Positions 26,518 to 35,418 of a stretch of DNA of 64,000 nucleotides are shown here, one piece after another. Source of the stretch: CAIKZZ01 sp035604595 (GTDB lineage Bacteria > Pseudomonadota > Gammaproteobacteria > Steroidobacterales > Steroidobacteraceae); the NCBI GenBank assembly GCA_035604595.1, contig DATNIE010000026.1, forward strand, positions 1-64,000, in the 5' to 3' direction. The notes under the pieces are model-generated. The model saw nothing but the letters and a program-made list of their open reading frames with translations. It ran no database searches and was not told the DNA's origin. The first letter of the stretch is position 1, and the number at the start of each line of letters is the position of its first letter. The position numbers and the translations under genes were made by a program.

Positions 26518-26835
26518 TCAGGCGCGGCCGCGGGGCGCGTCGGCGGCGTGGTGATCGCCGCGCTTTTCCTTGTGCTTCTTGACCAGCCGGTCGAGCTTGT
26601 CGGTCAGCAGATCGATGGCTGCGTACATGTCTGCGTCGGCGGCGTCCGCGTGAATGTTGCCGCCGCGCACGTGCAGCGTCGCTTCCGCCTTGTGCGCCAG
26701 CTTCTCGACGGTCAGCACGCAGTGCACGTCGATCACCTGGTCAAAGTGCCGGGCGATGCGGTCCAGCTTCTTCTCCACGTAACCCTTTAGCGGCGCAGTG
26801 ATATCCACGTGGTGTCCCGTCACGGTCAGCTGCAT
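26518..26835 (-). CDS. hpf: Ribosome hibernation promoting factor (short form)
   Basis: A 105-residue cytosolic protein of the HPF/YfiA family. It starts MQLTVTGHHVDITAPLKGYV and contains RIARHFDQVIDVHCVLTVEK, the beta-alpha fold that binds in the 30S decoding channel and shuts ribosomes down in stationary phase. The C-terminal helix KLDRLVKKHKEKRG is basic. The length shows the short form. GTGAGGAG lies nine bases before the ATG. It sits 28 bases after rpoN, the usual place, so it may be co-transcribed with it. Confidence 0.94.
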   Translation of the reverse strand: MQLTVTGHHVDITAPLKGYVEKKLDRIARHFDQVIDVHCVLTVEKLAHKAEATLHVRGGNIHADAADADMYAAIDLLTDKLDRLVKKHKEKRGDHHAADAPRGRA

Positions 26836-26863
26836 GTGCGTACTCCTCACGTCAGTCGATCAC

Positions 26864-28312
26864 TCACCGGGCCGGCAACTTGCGCCGCTCGCCGGACGGG
26901 GCGATCTGCATTGCCTCGCGGTATTTGGCCACCGTGCGACGCGCCACCTGCGCGCCGTCTTCGGCCAAGAGCTCGGCGATGCGGTTGTCGGACAGCGGGT
27001 TCGCCGGGTCCTCGCCCGCGATCAGCTTGCGGATCTTCGCGCGAATGGCGGTCGAGGACATCTCCGTGCCATCCGTCGCGGCCACGTGGCTCGAAAAGAA
27101 ATAGCGGAACTCGTAGACGCCCCGCGGGGTGTGCATGTACTTGCCGGTCGTGACCCGCGAAATGGTCGATTCGTGCATGTCGACCGCCTCGGCCACGTCG
27201 CGCAGCACCATCGGTTCCATCGCCTCGTCGCCGCGTTCGAGAGAGGCCGCCTGCCGCTCGACGATGCAACGTGCCACCTTGAGCAGGGTCTCGTTGCGGA
27301 TCTCGAGGCTGCGGAGCAGCCAGCGGGCTTCCTGCAGCTGCGAGCGCATCACGGCGTGGTCGGCGGCCCGGGTGATGAGTCCGGCATAGCCCTGATTGAG
27401 GCGCACGCGGGGGAGCGCGCTGGCGTTGAGCTCGACCACCCAGCCGTGTGGCCCGCGCCGCGCGTACACGTCCGGGACCACGTAGTCCGGCTGGCTCGGC
27501 TGGATCGTCGATCCCGGCCGGGGATGGCACGACCGGACGAGCGCCAGGGCCCGCCCAAGCTCCTCCTCGTCGACTTCGAGTGTGCGGCGCAGCGCCGCGT
27601 AGTCGCGGCTGGCCACGAGGTCCAGATGCCCACGCGCGATCCGCAGCGCATTCGCCAGGCCCGGCGTGTCCGGCACCAGCTGCGCGAGCTGCAGCTCGAT
27701 GCACTCCGCCACCGAGCGCGCGGCCACGCCGGCCGGTTCGAAGGCCTGGATGACCCCAAGCACGCGCTCGATCTCGGCCGGCGTTGCCATGACGTCGGTT
27801 TGGAGCACCGCGCCGATCTCCTCGAGCGCGTCGACCAGGTAGCCGTCGTCGTTGATCGCATCGATGATCGCCGCACCGATTGCGAACTCGCGCGGTCCGA
27901 GCCGCGCGAGCTCCAGCTGCCAGGACAGATGCTCCTTCAGCGTCTCGCCGCGCCCGTCCGAGAACTCCTGCGGCCGGTTGTCACCCGACCACGGGGCCTC
28001 GGATGCGACTGCGGTCGGACCCTGATCCCACGGATCCTCGGCCACGTCCACGTCGGACTCGCCGACCGCCGGCTCGTCGGCGGGCGCCTCGGCGGGCGTC
28101 GCCTCGGGCGAGGCCGCTGCGCCCGCGTCGGCCGGCTCGGGCAGCAGCTCGCCCTCATCGTCCGCCTCGAGCATGACGTTCTGCTCGAGCGCTTCGCGGA
28201 TAGTCTGCTGCAATTCGAGCGCGGGCAGCTGCAGTAGCCGGATCGCCTGCTGCAGCTGAGGCGTCATCGTCAGCTGCTGGCCGAGGCGGAGCTGTAGAGC
28301 TTGTTTTAGCAT
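26864..28312 (-). CDS. rpoN: RNA polymerase sigma-54 factor
   Basis: A 482-residue protein. Region I is glutamine- and leucine-rich (LRLGQQLTMTPQLQQAIRLL), the activator-contact part. Region II (about residues 55-120) is acidic and low complexity, and Region III carries core and DNA binding. Near the C-terminus is the RpoN box ARRTVAKYREAM. It directs polymerase to -24/-12 promoters for nitrogen, motility and other functions and needs AAA+ activators, none of which are in the window. It lies 52 bases after lptB in the conserved lpt-rpoN-hpf order. Confidence 0.97.
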   Translation of the reverse strand: MLKQALQLRLGQQLTMTPQLQQAIRLLQLPALELQQTIREALEQNVMLEADDEGELLPEPADAGAAASPEATPAEAPADEPAVGESDVDVAEDPWDQGPTAVASEAPWSGDNRPQEFSDGRGETLKEHLSWQLELARLGPREFAIGAAIIDAINDDGYLVDALEEIGAVLQTDVMATPAEIERVLGVIQAFEPAGVAARSVAECIELQLAQLVPDTPGLANALRIARGHLDLVASRDYAALRRTLEVDEEELGRALALVRSCHPRPGSTIQPSQPDYVVPDVYARRGPHGWVVELNASALPRVRLNQGYAGLITRAADHAVMRSQLQEARWLLRSLEIRNETLLKVARCIVERQAASLERGDEAMEPMVLRDVAEAVDMHESTISRVTTGKYMHTPRGVYEFRYFFSSHVAATDGTEMSSTAIRAKIRKLIAGEDPANPLSDNRIAELLAEDGAQVARRTVAKYREAMQIAPSGERRKLPAR

Positions 28313-28364
28313 CGGGCGCGGGGGCTACCGGGAGGGGCGGTCAGCGTCTCCCGCCGCTCCCGAC

Positions 28365-29090
28365 TCACATTCGGAAATCCTGGCCCAAGTACACCTCACG
28401 AACCTCCGGGTTGGCAAGGATATCTGCCGCAGATCCGGAGGCAATGACTGAGCCCTGGTTCACGATATAGGCGCGGCCGCAGATCCCGAGCGTCTCGCGT
28501 ACGTTGTGATCGGTGATCAGTACCCCGATGCCGCGCGCCCGCAAGTGCTCTATGCTTCGTTGGATGTCCGCCAGCGACAGCGGATCGACCCCGGCGAACG
28601 GCTCATCGAGCAGGATGAAGCGGGGCTCCGCCGCAAGCGCGCGCGCGATCTCGACGCGCCGGCGTTCGCCGCCCGACAGGCTCTGACCGATGCTGTCGCG
28701 GATGTGGCCGATGTGCACCTCATCCAGCAGCGCCTCGAGCTGCGCCGCGCGGGCGTCGGAATCGAGCCCGGGCCGCGTCTCGAGAATCGCCTCGATGTTC
28801 TGGGCCACCGTCAGTTTCCTGAACACCGACGCCTCCTGCGGCAGGTAGCCGAGGCCGAGGCGCGCCCGGCGGTGCATCGGCAGGCGCGTCAGCTCCTCGT
28901 CATCGAGGTGGATGCGGCCGCTGTCGCACGGCACGAGGCCGACGATCATGTAGAACGCGGTGGTCTTGCCGGCGCCGTTGGGCCCGAGCAGGCCCACGAC
29001 CTCGCCGGACGCGACCTCGAGCGAGAGGTCCGTGAGCACCTGCCGGGCCTTGTAGGTCTTGCTGAGGTTCAACGCCTGGAGCCGGCTCAT
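28365..29090 (-). CDS. lptB: LPS export ATP-binding protein
   Basis: A 241-residue ABC ATPase on the cytoplasmic face of the inner membrane that drives LPS transport with LptFG. Walker A GLLGPNGAGKTTAFYMI, Q-loop GLGYLPQEASVFRKL, signature LSGGERRRVEIARAL and Walker B RFILLDEPFAGVDPL are intact, as is the switch His in VLITDHNVRETL. The ATG at 29088-29090 overlaps the lptA stop by four bases. LptFG genes are not in this window. Confidence 0.97.
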   Translation of the reverse strand: MSRLQALNLSKTYKARQVLTDLSLEVASGEVVGLLGPNGAGKTTAFYMIVGLVPCDSGRIHLDDEELTRLPMHRRARLGLGYLPQEASVFRKLTVAQNIEAILETRPGLDSDARAAQLEALLDEVHIGHIRDSIGQSLSGGERRRVEIARALAAEPRFILLDEPFAGVDPLSLADIQRSIEHLRARGIGVLITDHNVRETLGICGRAYIVNQGSVIASGSAADILANPEVREVYLGQDFRM

Positions 29091-29707
29091 GGGTTCGGTT
29101 TCGGCTCCGGCTTCTTCGGGATGATCGTGATGCGCACGCGCTGGCTGCCCTGATCCTCGGCATTGGCCCGCACGCGCTGGCTGCGCATGTCGTAGAGCAG
29201 CGTGCGGCCGTTGATCTCGTTGGCACCGTCCGACAGCCACGCGTCCTCCGTCAGGCGCACGGTGCCGGCAGCGAAGTCGTAATCGATATGGGCGGCGTGA
29301 CCACGGGCGACGCGCTTGTCGCGTATCTGTTCGAACGCCGCTGGCGTGCCGGTGATCTGCGCGTTGGCGACCGCATTGGCGGCGAACGCGACCCGCGCCT
29401 CGTCGCTGACGAGCGAGCTGTCGGGCGTCGTGATGATCACCTTGCCACGGAACACCCAGTGGCTGTCGTTGAAATCGAGACCGGTCGCCACGGCCTCGTC
29501 GGCCTGGACGGCGAAGCGGCCCTGCTCGATGCGCACGCCGTGGAAGATGAGCGTGTTGTTCTTGTAGTCAAAATCCGACGAGCTCGCCTTGACATAGATC
29601 GGCTGGTCCCGATCGAGTGGCGGTACCACGGCGACCGGCGCGGCCGCAGTCGCCGCGGCGCTCGCCGCCAGTAGCGCCGCGAGGCGACTAGCGCGTAAAG
29701 GTGCCAT
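29087..29707 (-). CDS. lptA: LPS export periplasmic bridge protein
   Basis: A 206-residue protein with an Ala-rich signal peptide (RLAALLAASAAATAAAPV) and an OstA-type beta-jellyroll: IYVKASSSDFDYKNNTLIF, GRFAVQADEAVA and GHAAHIDYDFAAGTVRLT. It forms the periplasmic bridge that carries LPS from LptC to LptD. The C-terminal tail is Pro/Lys-rich (PKKPEPKPNP). It overlaps both neighbours, lptC by 20 bases and lptB by four, so the three are translationally coupled. Confidence 0.94.
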   Translation of the reverse strand: MAPLRASRLAALLAASAAATAAAPVAVVPPLDRDQPIYVKASSSDFDYKNNTLIFHGVRIEQGRFAVQADEAVATGLDFNDSHWVFRGKVIITTPDSSLVSDEARVAFAANAVANAQITGTPAAFEQIRDKRVARGHAAHIDYDFAAGTVRLTEDAWLSDGANEINGRTLLYDMRSQRVRANAEDQGSQRVRITIIPKKPEPKPNP

Positions 29708-30233
29708 TGACCGAGGATTCTAGCCGCAGGGTCTCGCGCTTCAAGTCGGCGCGCAGTCCGCGGGCGTTCAGGACGTGGGGGGGGAACTCGATGCGGACCG
29801 GATCGGCCGTCGTCGCGAGCTGCTGGTCGACGTCGAGGTACAGGTGTTCCGTGCGCAGCAGCGCGCCGCCCTCGGTGGGTGAGGTCAGCCGCACGTCGCC
29901 CTCGAGCTGCACGCTGCGGCCGGCCGGCGGCAGCGTGCCGGTGGCCGCGGTGATCCGCCAGTCGCGGCCCGGCTCCGGCAGGTAGTCGATGCTCACCAGC
30001 CTCAGCTGCACATCGCCGTGCTGCTCGACCTCGGTCGCAGCGGCGGCGTGCACCCTCAAGGTCAGGCGCCCGCTCGCATCGGTCTGCTCGAGTGCGGCAT
30101 TTTTCAGGTAGTAGCCCGGTTGCGTGACCACGGCCGGTGCTTGCGGGCTCTCAGCGTCGCGCTGCGCCAGCCACCAGCTGACGGCGGCGAGCGCCGTGAG
30201 GCAGGCGAACGCGACCGGTGACGGTATCCTCAT
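29688..30233 (-). CDS. lptC: LPS export inner-membrane protein LptC
   Basis: A 181-residue bitopic protein with one N-terminal transmembrane segment (PVAFACLTALAAVSWWLA) and a periplasmic LptC domain: GYYLKNAALEQTDASGRLTL, a DYLPEP turn and ARGLRADLKRETLRLES near the end. It hands LPS from LptBFG to LptA. The ATG at 30231-30233 overlaps the kdsC stop in an ATGA junction; upstream in-frame ATGs lie inside kdsC. Confidence 0.92.
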   Translation of the reverse strand: MRIPSPVAFACLTALAAVSWWLAQRDAESPQAPAVVTQPGYYLKNAALEQTDASGRLTLRVHAAAATEVEQHGDVQLRLVSIDYLPEPGRDWRITAATGTLPPAGRSVQLEGDVRLTSPTEGGALLRTEHLYLDVDQQLATTADPVRIEFPPHVLNARGLRADLKRETLRLESSVNGTFTR

Positions 30234-30715
30234 GCGCGGGCTTCGATCAGCAGGTCGCACACCTCGCGCACGGCGCCGTGGCCGCCGCGGGCGCGGGTGA
30301 CGTGCCGGGCGGCGGCGATGACGTCGGGATGGGCATCGGCGACCGCGATCGGCAGCGCCACCAGTGCCATCAGCGGCAGGTCCGGCGTGTCATCGACCAC
30401 GCAGGCCGTCACCGCCGGCGACACTCCAACTTCGGCGGCGAGCTCGCGGAACGCCGCGGCCTTGTTGTCGGCGCCTTGGCGCAGGTGGCGAATGCCGAGC
30501 TCGAGTGCGCGCCGCTCGAGCGCCGCGGAGCGGCGTCCGGATATCAGCGCGACCGTGACGCCGGCGGCCTGCAGCGCCTTGATGCCGGCTCCGTCGCGGA
30601 CGTGGAAGACCTTGAGCACCTCGCCCTCGGGTCCGAACCACAGGCGGCCGTCGGTCAGTACTCCGTCGACGTCCAGTACCAGGAGGCGGATGCTGGCAGC
30701 GCTCTCGAGGCTCAC
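30230..30715 (-). CDS. kdsC: KDO-8-phosphate phosphatase
   Basis: A 161-residue HAD-superfamily phosphatase that removes phosphate from Kdo-8-P during LPS core synthesis. Motif I is LLVLDVDGVLTDG with the two catalytic aspartates, motif II ISGRRS, motif III and IV GADNKAAAF and VVDDTPDLPLMA. This is the small cap-less tetrameric type. The GTG at 30713-30715 overlaps the kdsD stop (GTGA). It is followed by lptC in an ATGA overlap. Confidence 0.95.
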   Translation of the reverse strand: MSLESAASIRLLVLDVDGVLTDGRLWFGPEGEVLKVFHVRDGAGIKALQAAGVTVALISGRRSAALERRALELGIRHLRQGADNKAAAFRELAAEVGVSPAVTACVVDDTPDLPLMALVALPIAVADAHPDVIAAARHVTRARGGHGAVREVCDLLIEARA

Positions 30716-31722
30716 ATCACACCGGCGCGCAGCAGGTCGTGCACGTTGAGTGCGCCGACCACACGGCGCTCCCCGTCGACGACCAGCAGGGCCGTGATCC
30801 GGTGCCGCTCCATCAGCAGCACCGCCTCCGCTGCCAGCTCGCGCGCGCCGATCGTCCGGCCGTCCGCGGTCATGACCTCCTGCATCCGGGTCGAATGGAT
30901 GTCGATGCGCCGGTCGAGCGCGCGCCGCAGGTCGCCGTCGGTGAATACCCCGAGCAGGCGGCCGTCCGGTGCCACGACGCTGGTGATACCGAGCCCCTTG
31001 CGGCTCATCTCGAGCAGCCCCGCGGAGACCGTGCTCTCGGGTCCCACCCGCGGGATCTCCTCGCCCGCGTGCATCACGTCCGCCACGTGCAGCAGCAATC
31101 GCCTGCCGAGCGTGCCGCCCGGGTGGGACCGGGCGAAATCCTGCTCGGTGAATCCCCGCAGGCGCAACAGCGTGACGGCCAGCGCATCGCCCATCGCGAG
31201 CGAGGCGGTCGTACTCGCCGTCGGTGCGAGGTTGAGCGGGCAGGCCTCGGCTGGCACGCTCACGTCGACGTGCACGTCGGCCGCACGGGCGAGGGCGGAG
31301 CCGGAATTGCCGGTCAGGGCGATCAGCGGCACGCCGAGCCGCTTCAGTACCGGCACCAGCAGCAGGATCTCGTTGGTCTCGCCGGAGTTCGAGAGCGCCA
31401 GCAGCAGGTCCTCGCGGGTGATCATGCCGACATCGCCGTGCACTGCCTCGGCAGGATGCAGAAAGAACGCCGGCGTGCCGGTGCTCGCCAGCGTCGCGGC
31501 GATCTTGCCGGCGATGTGCCCCGACTTGCCGAGCCCGGTCACGATGACCCGGCCCCGGCAGGCGAGCATCAGGCGGCAGGCGCGCACGAAGTCATCGCCG
31601 AGGCGCCGGCCGAGCGCCGCGACCGCCTCGGCCTCAACCCCGAGCGCCACCCGGCCCGACTCAACGAGCGCGGCGTCGTCGAGCGGTGCAGGGGCGGTCG
31701 GGGAGTGTGCCGGTGTCGCCAT
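30712..31722 (-). CDS. kdsD: Arabinose-5-phosphate isomerase
   Basis: A 336-residue enzyme that makes arabinose-5-phosphate from ribulose-5-phosphate, the first Kdo step. The N-terminal SIS domain has VTGLGKSGHIAGKIAATLAS, HPAEAVHGDVGMI and ALSNSGETNEIL. Two C-terminal CBS domains follow (MHAGEEIPRVGPESTV and MTADGRTIGARELAAEA). It is first of the minus-strand LPS block that runs through rapZ and is divergent from ibaG. Confidence 0.96.
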   Translation of the reverse strand: MATPAHSPTAPAPLDDAALVESGRVALGVEAEAVAALGRRLGDDFVRACRLMLACRGRVIVTGLGKSGHIAGKIAATLASTGTPAFFLHPAEAVHGDVGMITREDLLLALSNSGETNEILLLVPVLKRLGVPLIALTGNSGSALARAADVHVDVSVPAEACPLNLAPTASTTASLAMGDALAVTLLRLRGFTEQDFARSHPGGTLGRRLLLHVADVMHAGEEIPRVGPESTVSAGLLEMSRKGLGITSVVAPDGRLLGVFTDGDLRRALDRRIDIHSTRMQEVMTADGRTIGARELAAEAVLLMERHRITALLVVDGERRVVGALNVHDLLRAGVM

Positions 31723-31803
31723 GCGCGGACCTTTGGCAGCAGAGGTCCCGCCATCATAGCAACTCGGACCCGGCCAGGGTCCGGCAGGTCGCGGGGCGGC
31801 GCT

Positions 31804-31831
31804 TTGCCGGTGTGTGCCGATTCACTACACT
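31804..31831 (+). promoter_or_regulatory. Probable sigma70 promoter of ibaG-murA
   Basis: TTGCCG at 31804-31809 and TACACT at 31826-31831 with a 16-base spacer, about 50 bases before the ibaG start. Judged by eye. Confidence 0.5.
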
Positions 31832-31880
31832 CGGCGCCTCACGCGGCCCTTTAGGCCCGATCCTGAAGGACGACAAACGC

Positions 31881-32126
31881 ATGAAGGTCGCAGAGGTCAA
31901 GGCCCGGATAGAGGCGGGGCTGCCCGGGAGCCGCGCCGTCGTGCGCTCCGACGATGAGACGCATTTCGAGGCGGTCGTGGTAGCGCCGCAGTTCGCCGGC
32001 CAGCGCGCGCTCAATCGCCACCAGCTCGTCTATGCGACGCTCGGCGGCGCGGTCGGACGCGAGCTGCACGCGCTGTCCATCGAGGCGCACACGCCCGAGG
32101 AATGGGCCGCCCGCGGCGGCAGCTGA
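31881..32126 (+). CDS. ibaG: BolA-like protein IbaG
   Basis: An 81-residue BolA-fold protein. The helix-turn segment LNRHQLVYATLG carries the invariant His that binds a [2Fe-2S] cluster with a monothiol glutaredoxin; HALSIEAHTPEEW is the typical end. Its place directly before murA (11 bases) is the conserved position of IbaG rather than BolA proper. Suggested roles in other bacteria are Fe-S trafficking and acid or envelope stress response. Confidence 0.93.
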   Translation: MKVAEVKARIEAGLPGSRAVVRSDDETHFEAVVVAPQFAGQRALNRHQLVYATLGGAVGRELHALSIEAHTPEEWAARGGS

Positions 32127-32137
32127 GGACACGGCCG

Positions 32138-33397
32138 GTGGACAAGCTGCAGATCGACGGCGGCGTGCGGCTCGCCGGGGAAGTGCGGATCTCGGGCGCG
32201 AAGAATGCGGCCCTTCCGATCCTTGCCGCGAGCCTGCTGGCGGACGGTCCGGTGACGATCGGCAACGTGCCGCACCTGCGCGACGTCACCACGACCAACG
32301 TGCTGCTCGGCCGGATGGGCGTCGGCGTCACGATCGACGAGCGCATGCGGGTCACGGTCGATGCCTCGACCATCAGCGAGTTTGTCGCTCCCTACGACCT
32401 CGTCAAGACCATGCGCGCCTCGATTCTCGTGCTCGGGCCGCTGCTCGCGCGCTTCGGCCGTGCCGACGTGTCCTTGCCGGGCGGCTGCGCGATAGGCGCG
32501 CGGCCGGTCAACATCCACGTCGCCGGCCTGCAGCAGCTCGGCGCCGACATACGCATCGAGAACGGCTACATCAAGGCCCGCGCGGCGCGCCTGAAGGGCG
32601 CTCGCCTGGTGCTCGAGTCCGTCACCGTCACCGGCACCGAGAACCTGATGATGGCGGCGACGCTCGCCGCGGGCACGACCTGCATCGAGAACGCGGCGCG
32701 CGAGCCCGAGGTCCTCGACCTCGCGAACTTTCTCAATGTCATCGGCGCGAAGATCAGCGGCGCCGGTACCGACACCATCGTCATCGAGGGCGTCGCGAGC
32801 CTGCACGGGGGAAGCTACGAGGTCCTGCCGGACCGCATCGAGGCGGGTACGTTCCTGGTGGCCGGCGCGATCACCGGCGGGCGCGTCCGGGTGCGCAACG
32901 CGCGCTCCGAGCACCTCGATGCGGTCCTCGCCAAGCTGCGCGAGGCGGGCGCCGACGTCGCCTCGGGCGAGAACTGGGTCGAGGTCGACATGCGCGGCGA
33001 GCGGCCCAGGTCGGTCGACATCCGCACCGCCCCGTACCCCGCGTTCCCGACCGACATGCAGGCGCAGTTCGGCGCGCTCAATACGATTGCCGACGGCATC
33101 GCGACGATCACCGAGACCATTTTCGAGAACCGCTTCATGCACATGCTCGAGATGCGCCGGCTCGGCGCTCAGATCCGCCTCGAGGGCAACACCGCGATCA
33201 TCAAGGGCGTGCCGCGGCTGATGGCGGCGCCGGTCATGGCGACCGACCTGCGTGCCTCGGCGAGCCTGGTGCTGGCGGGCCTCGTCGCCGAGGGTCGCAC
33301 CCAGGTCGAGCGCATCTATCACATCGACCGGGGGTATGAGTGCATCGAGGAGAAACTGGCCGGCCTCGGCGCCCAGATCCGCCGCGTACCGGCCTGA
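32138..33397 (+). CDS. murA: UDP-N-acetylglucosamine 1-carboxyvinyltransferase
   Basis: A 419-residue cytosolic enzyme, the first committed step of peptidoglycan synthesis, adding enolpyruvate from PEP to UDP-GlcNAc. SGAKNAALPILAASLL is the N-terminal signature. The loop LPGGCAIGARPVNIH places the catalytic Cys at 117 (Cys115 in E. coli), the fosfomycin target, so sensitivity is expected. FPTDMQAQFGALNTIA is also conserved. The GTG at 32138 with GAGGA upstream gives the exact E. coli length. Confidence 0.97.
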   Translation: MDKLQIDGGVRLAGEVRISGAKNAALPILAASLLADGPVTIGNVPHLRDVTTTNVLLGRMGVGVTIDERMRVTVDASTISEFVAPYDLVKTMRASILVLGPLLARFGRADVSLPGGCAIGARPVNIHVAGLQQLGADIRIENGYIKARAARLKGARLVLESVTVTGTENLMMAATLAAGTTCIENAAREPEVLDLANFLNVIGAKISGAGTDTIVIEGVASLHGGSYEVLPDRIEAGTFLVAGAITGGRVRVRNARSEHLDAVLAKLREAGADVASGENWVEVDMRGERPRSVDIRTAPYPAFPTDMQAQFGALNTIADGIATITETIFENRFMHMLEMRRLGAQIRLEGNTAIIKGVPRLMAAPVMATDLRASASLVLAGLVAEGRTQVERIYHIDRGYECIEEKLAGLGAQIRRVPA

Positions 33398-33413
33398 GGC
33401 CGACCGCGGCGGC

Positions 33414-34616
33414 TCAGCGTTCGAGGGGCCGCGCGACGATCGGCAGCTGCGCCCGATACTGGCCCTGACCGGGGCGGATGACGCTCAGGTCCACCGTCGC
33501 GCCGGGCGCCTTGCGGGCGATGCCGGCGAGGAAGTCCTGCACCGAGGTGACCGGTGCCCCGTCGACTCCGGTGATGACGTCTCCGGCGGCGAGCCCCACG
33601 GCCGGTGCGCGGCTCCCGGTATAAAAGCCGAACACCCGGACGCCATGTACCGGCTGGCCCCGCCCATCGACGGTGTCCGGCGGCAGCCCGCGCACCACCA
33701 GGCCTGACCAGCCGCGCGTGACCCGGCCCTTGCTCTCGATCTCCGCCGCGACGCCGCGTACGAGATTCACCGGGATCGCGAAGCCGATGCCCTCGATGCC
33801 CTGCTCGTGGGACAACACGGCCGTGTTGATTCCGACGAGATCGCCGGCGGCGGTCACGAGCGCGCCGCCCGAGTTGCCCGGATTGATGGCGGCGTCCGTC
33901 TGGATGAAGTTCTCGAGCAGTGCGACGCCGACTTGCGACCTCCCGGTCGCGCTGACGATGCCCTGGGTAACGGTTTGCCCGAGTCCTTCGGAGTTGCCGA
34001 TCGCGAGCACCACATCCCCGACCCGCAGCTGGTCGGACCGGCCAAGCGGCATCACCGGCAGGTTCGGCAGCTCGATCTTCAGTATCGCGAGGTCCGTGTC
34101 CGGATCGGTGCCCACGAGCTGCGCCGGGGCCGAGCGACCGTCGAGCAGCTGCACCACGAATTCCTGCATGCCCTTGACGACATGAAAGTTGGTGGCGATG
34201 TCGCCCTTGGCATCGAGAATGACGCCGGAGCCGAGGCTGCTTTCCGCGCGGCGCCGGAACTCCGCAAGATCCGGAAAGAACGGCGCGAGCTGCTCGGGCA
34301 GCTGCCGCTCGATCACAACGCGGCGTGAGGAGATGTTGACCACCGCCGGCGCGCCGCGCGCCACGGCGTCGGCGTAGCTCGCCGCCGCCACACGGCGTGG
34401 GGCCGGCGGCGTGCTATCCGGTGCCGCGGCCGGTGCGGGGCCCGTCGCGGCGCCCACCGACGCGGGCAGCGCAGCCGGACGCGGCGCGGGCGGGGCGTTC
34501 GCGACCTGGCGCGCGGGCAGTATTGCCGGGTCCACGTACACGGCGATGAGCGCGATCGCAAGGCCGAGCGCGATCCACGGCGACAGAAAAGCGGCAATGC
34601 GGATGAGGCGGTGCAC
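33414..34616 (-). CDS. degS: DegS/AlgW-type periplasmic serine protease
   Basis: A 400-residue HtrA-family protease with one N-terminal membrane anchor (IALGLAIALIAVYV), a Pro/Ala linker, a trypsin-like domain and one PDZ domain. The triad is His145 (ATNFHVVKG), Asp175 (DTDLAILK) and Ser249 (NPGNSGGAL). One PDZ and the anchor fit DegS/AlgW, the sensor that starts the RseA-RpoE envelope stress cascade, rather than DegP. In Pseudomonas AlgW also lies near murA, supporting this. The GTG start has only a weak ribosome site. It converges with murA. Confidence 0.88.
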   Translation of the reverse strand: MHRLIRIAAFLSPWIALGLAIALIAVYVDPAILPARQVANAPPAPRPAALPASVGAATGPAPAAAPDSTPPAPRRVAAASYADAVARGAPAVVNISSRRVVIERQLPEQLAPFFPDLAEFRRRAESSLGSGVILDAKGDIATNFHVVKGMQEFVVQLLDGRSAPAQLVGTDPDTDLAILKIELPNLPVMPLGRSDQLRVGDVVLAIGNSEGLGQTVTQGIVSATGRSQVGVALLENFIQTDAAINPGNSGGALVTAAGDLVGINTAVLSHEQGIEGIGFAIPVNLVRGVAAEIESKGRVTRGWSGLVVRGLPPDTVDGRGQPVHGVRVFGFYTGSRAPAVGLAAGDVITGVDGAPVTSVQDFLAGIARKAPGATVDLSVIRPGQGQYRAQLPIVARPLER

Positions 34617-34656
34617 GGATAACAGCTGGACAGAGGCCGCGACCAGCGGGTCCCGC

Positions 34657-34685
34657 TGGGTGAGGCGGTGCGTCGTGTGTATAAT
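34657..34685 (+). promoter_or_regulatory. Probable promoter of petABC
   Basis: A perfect TATAAT at 34680-34685 lies 114 bases before petA. The -35 region is weak (TGGGTG at 34657-34662 at 17-base spacing). Judged by eye. Confidence 0.5.
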
Positions 34686-34799
34686 GCGCGATCCCTCGAA
34701 TTCGCGAAACCGTCAGTCGGCCCAGCCAATTGGGCGCGTTTTGCGCGGGCGCGGCGCAAGGATGCGGGAATAGCGCGGGGCATCGACAGGGGATTGAGA

Positions 34800-35393
34800 A
34801 TGAGCGCAGACGTTGATCAGGGGCGGCGCCGGCTGCTGGTGACGGCAACTGCCCTGACGGGCGCGGTCGGTGCGGGGTTCGCCCTCACTCCGTTTGTCGC
34901 CAGCTGGGAGCCGAGCGCGCGCGCCAAGGCGCTCGGCGCACCGATCGAGATCGACATCAGCAAGCTCGAGCCGGGTGCGATGCTCAAGGTCGAGTGGCGC
35001 GGCAAGCCGGTCTGGGTCCTGCGCCGCACGCCCGAGATGCTCAAAGAGGTCGACCAGGCCAAGCCCTTCCTGCTGGACCCCGAGTCGCTGGGCTCGGTGC
35101 AGCCGGCGTACGCGAAGAACGAGACCCGGGCGCTGAAGCCCGAGTATTTCGTGGTGCTCGGTGTGTGCACGCACCTCGGCTGCTCGCCGATGGAGAAATT
35201 CCAGCCGGGCGATGTGACCGTATCGGCCGACTGGCCCGGTGGCTTCTACTGCCCCTGCCACGGATCGAAATTCGATCTGGCGGGGCGCGTCTGGAAAAGC
35301 GTCCCGGCGCCGTCGAATCTCACCGTGCCGCCGTACAGTTTCGTCAGCGACCGGCGCATCGTCGTGGGCACTGACGCCACGCACGCGGCCTGA
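34800..35393 (+). CDS. petA: Ubiquinol-cytochrome c reductase, Rieske iron-sulfur subunit
   Basis: A 197-residue subunit of the bc1 complex. The N-terminus has a Tat-like motif (QGRRRLLVTATAL) and a membrane helix. The [2Fe-2S] cluster is held by VCTHLGC (Cys123, His125, with Cys128 in the disulfide) and YCPCHGS (Cys151, Cys153, His154). It carries electrons from ubiquinol to cytochrome c1 on the periplasmic side. First gene of petABC; cytochrome b follows after 25 bases. Confidence 0.97.
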   Translation: MSADVDQGRRRLLVTATALTGAVGAGFALTPFVASWEPSARAKALGAPIEIDISKLEPGAMLKVEWRGKPVWVLRRTPEMLKEVDQAKPFLLDPESLGSVQPAYAKNETRALKPEYFVVLGVCTHLGCSPMEKFQPGDVTVSADWPGGFYCPCHGSKFDLAGRVWKSVPAPSNLTVPPYSFVSDRRIVVGTDATHAA

Positions 35394-35418
35394 GGCCGCC
35401 GGCGAAGGAGCGAACACG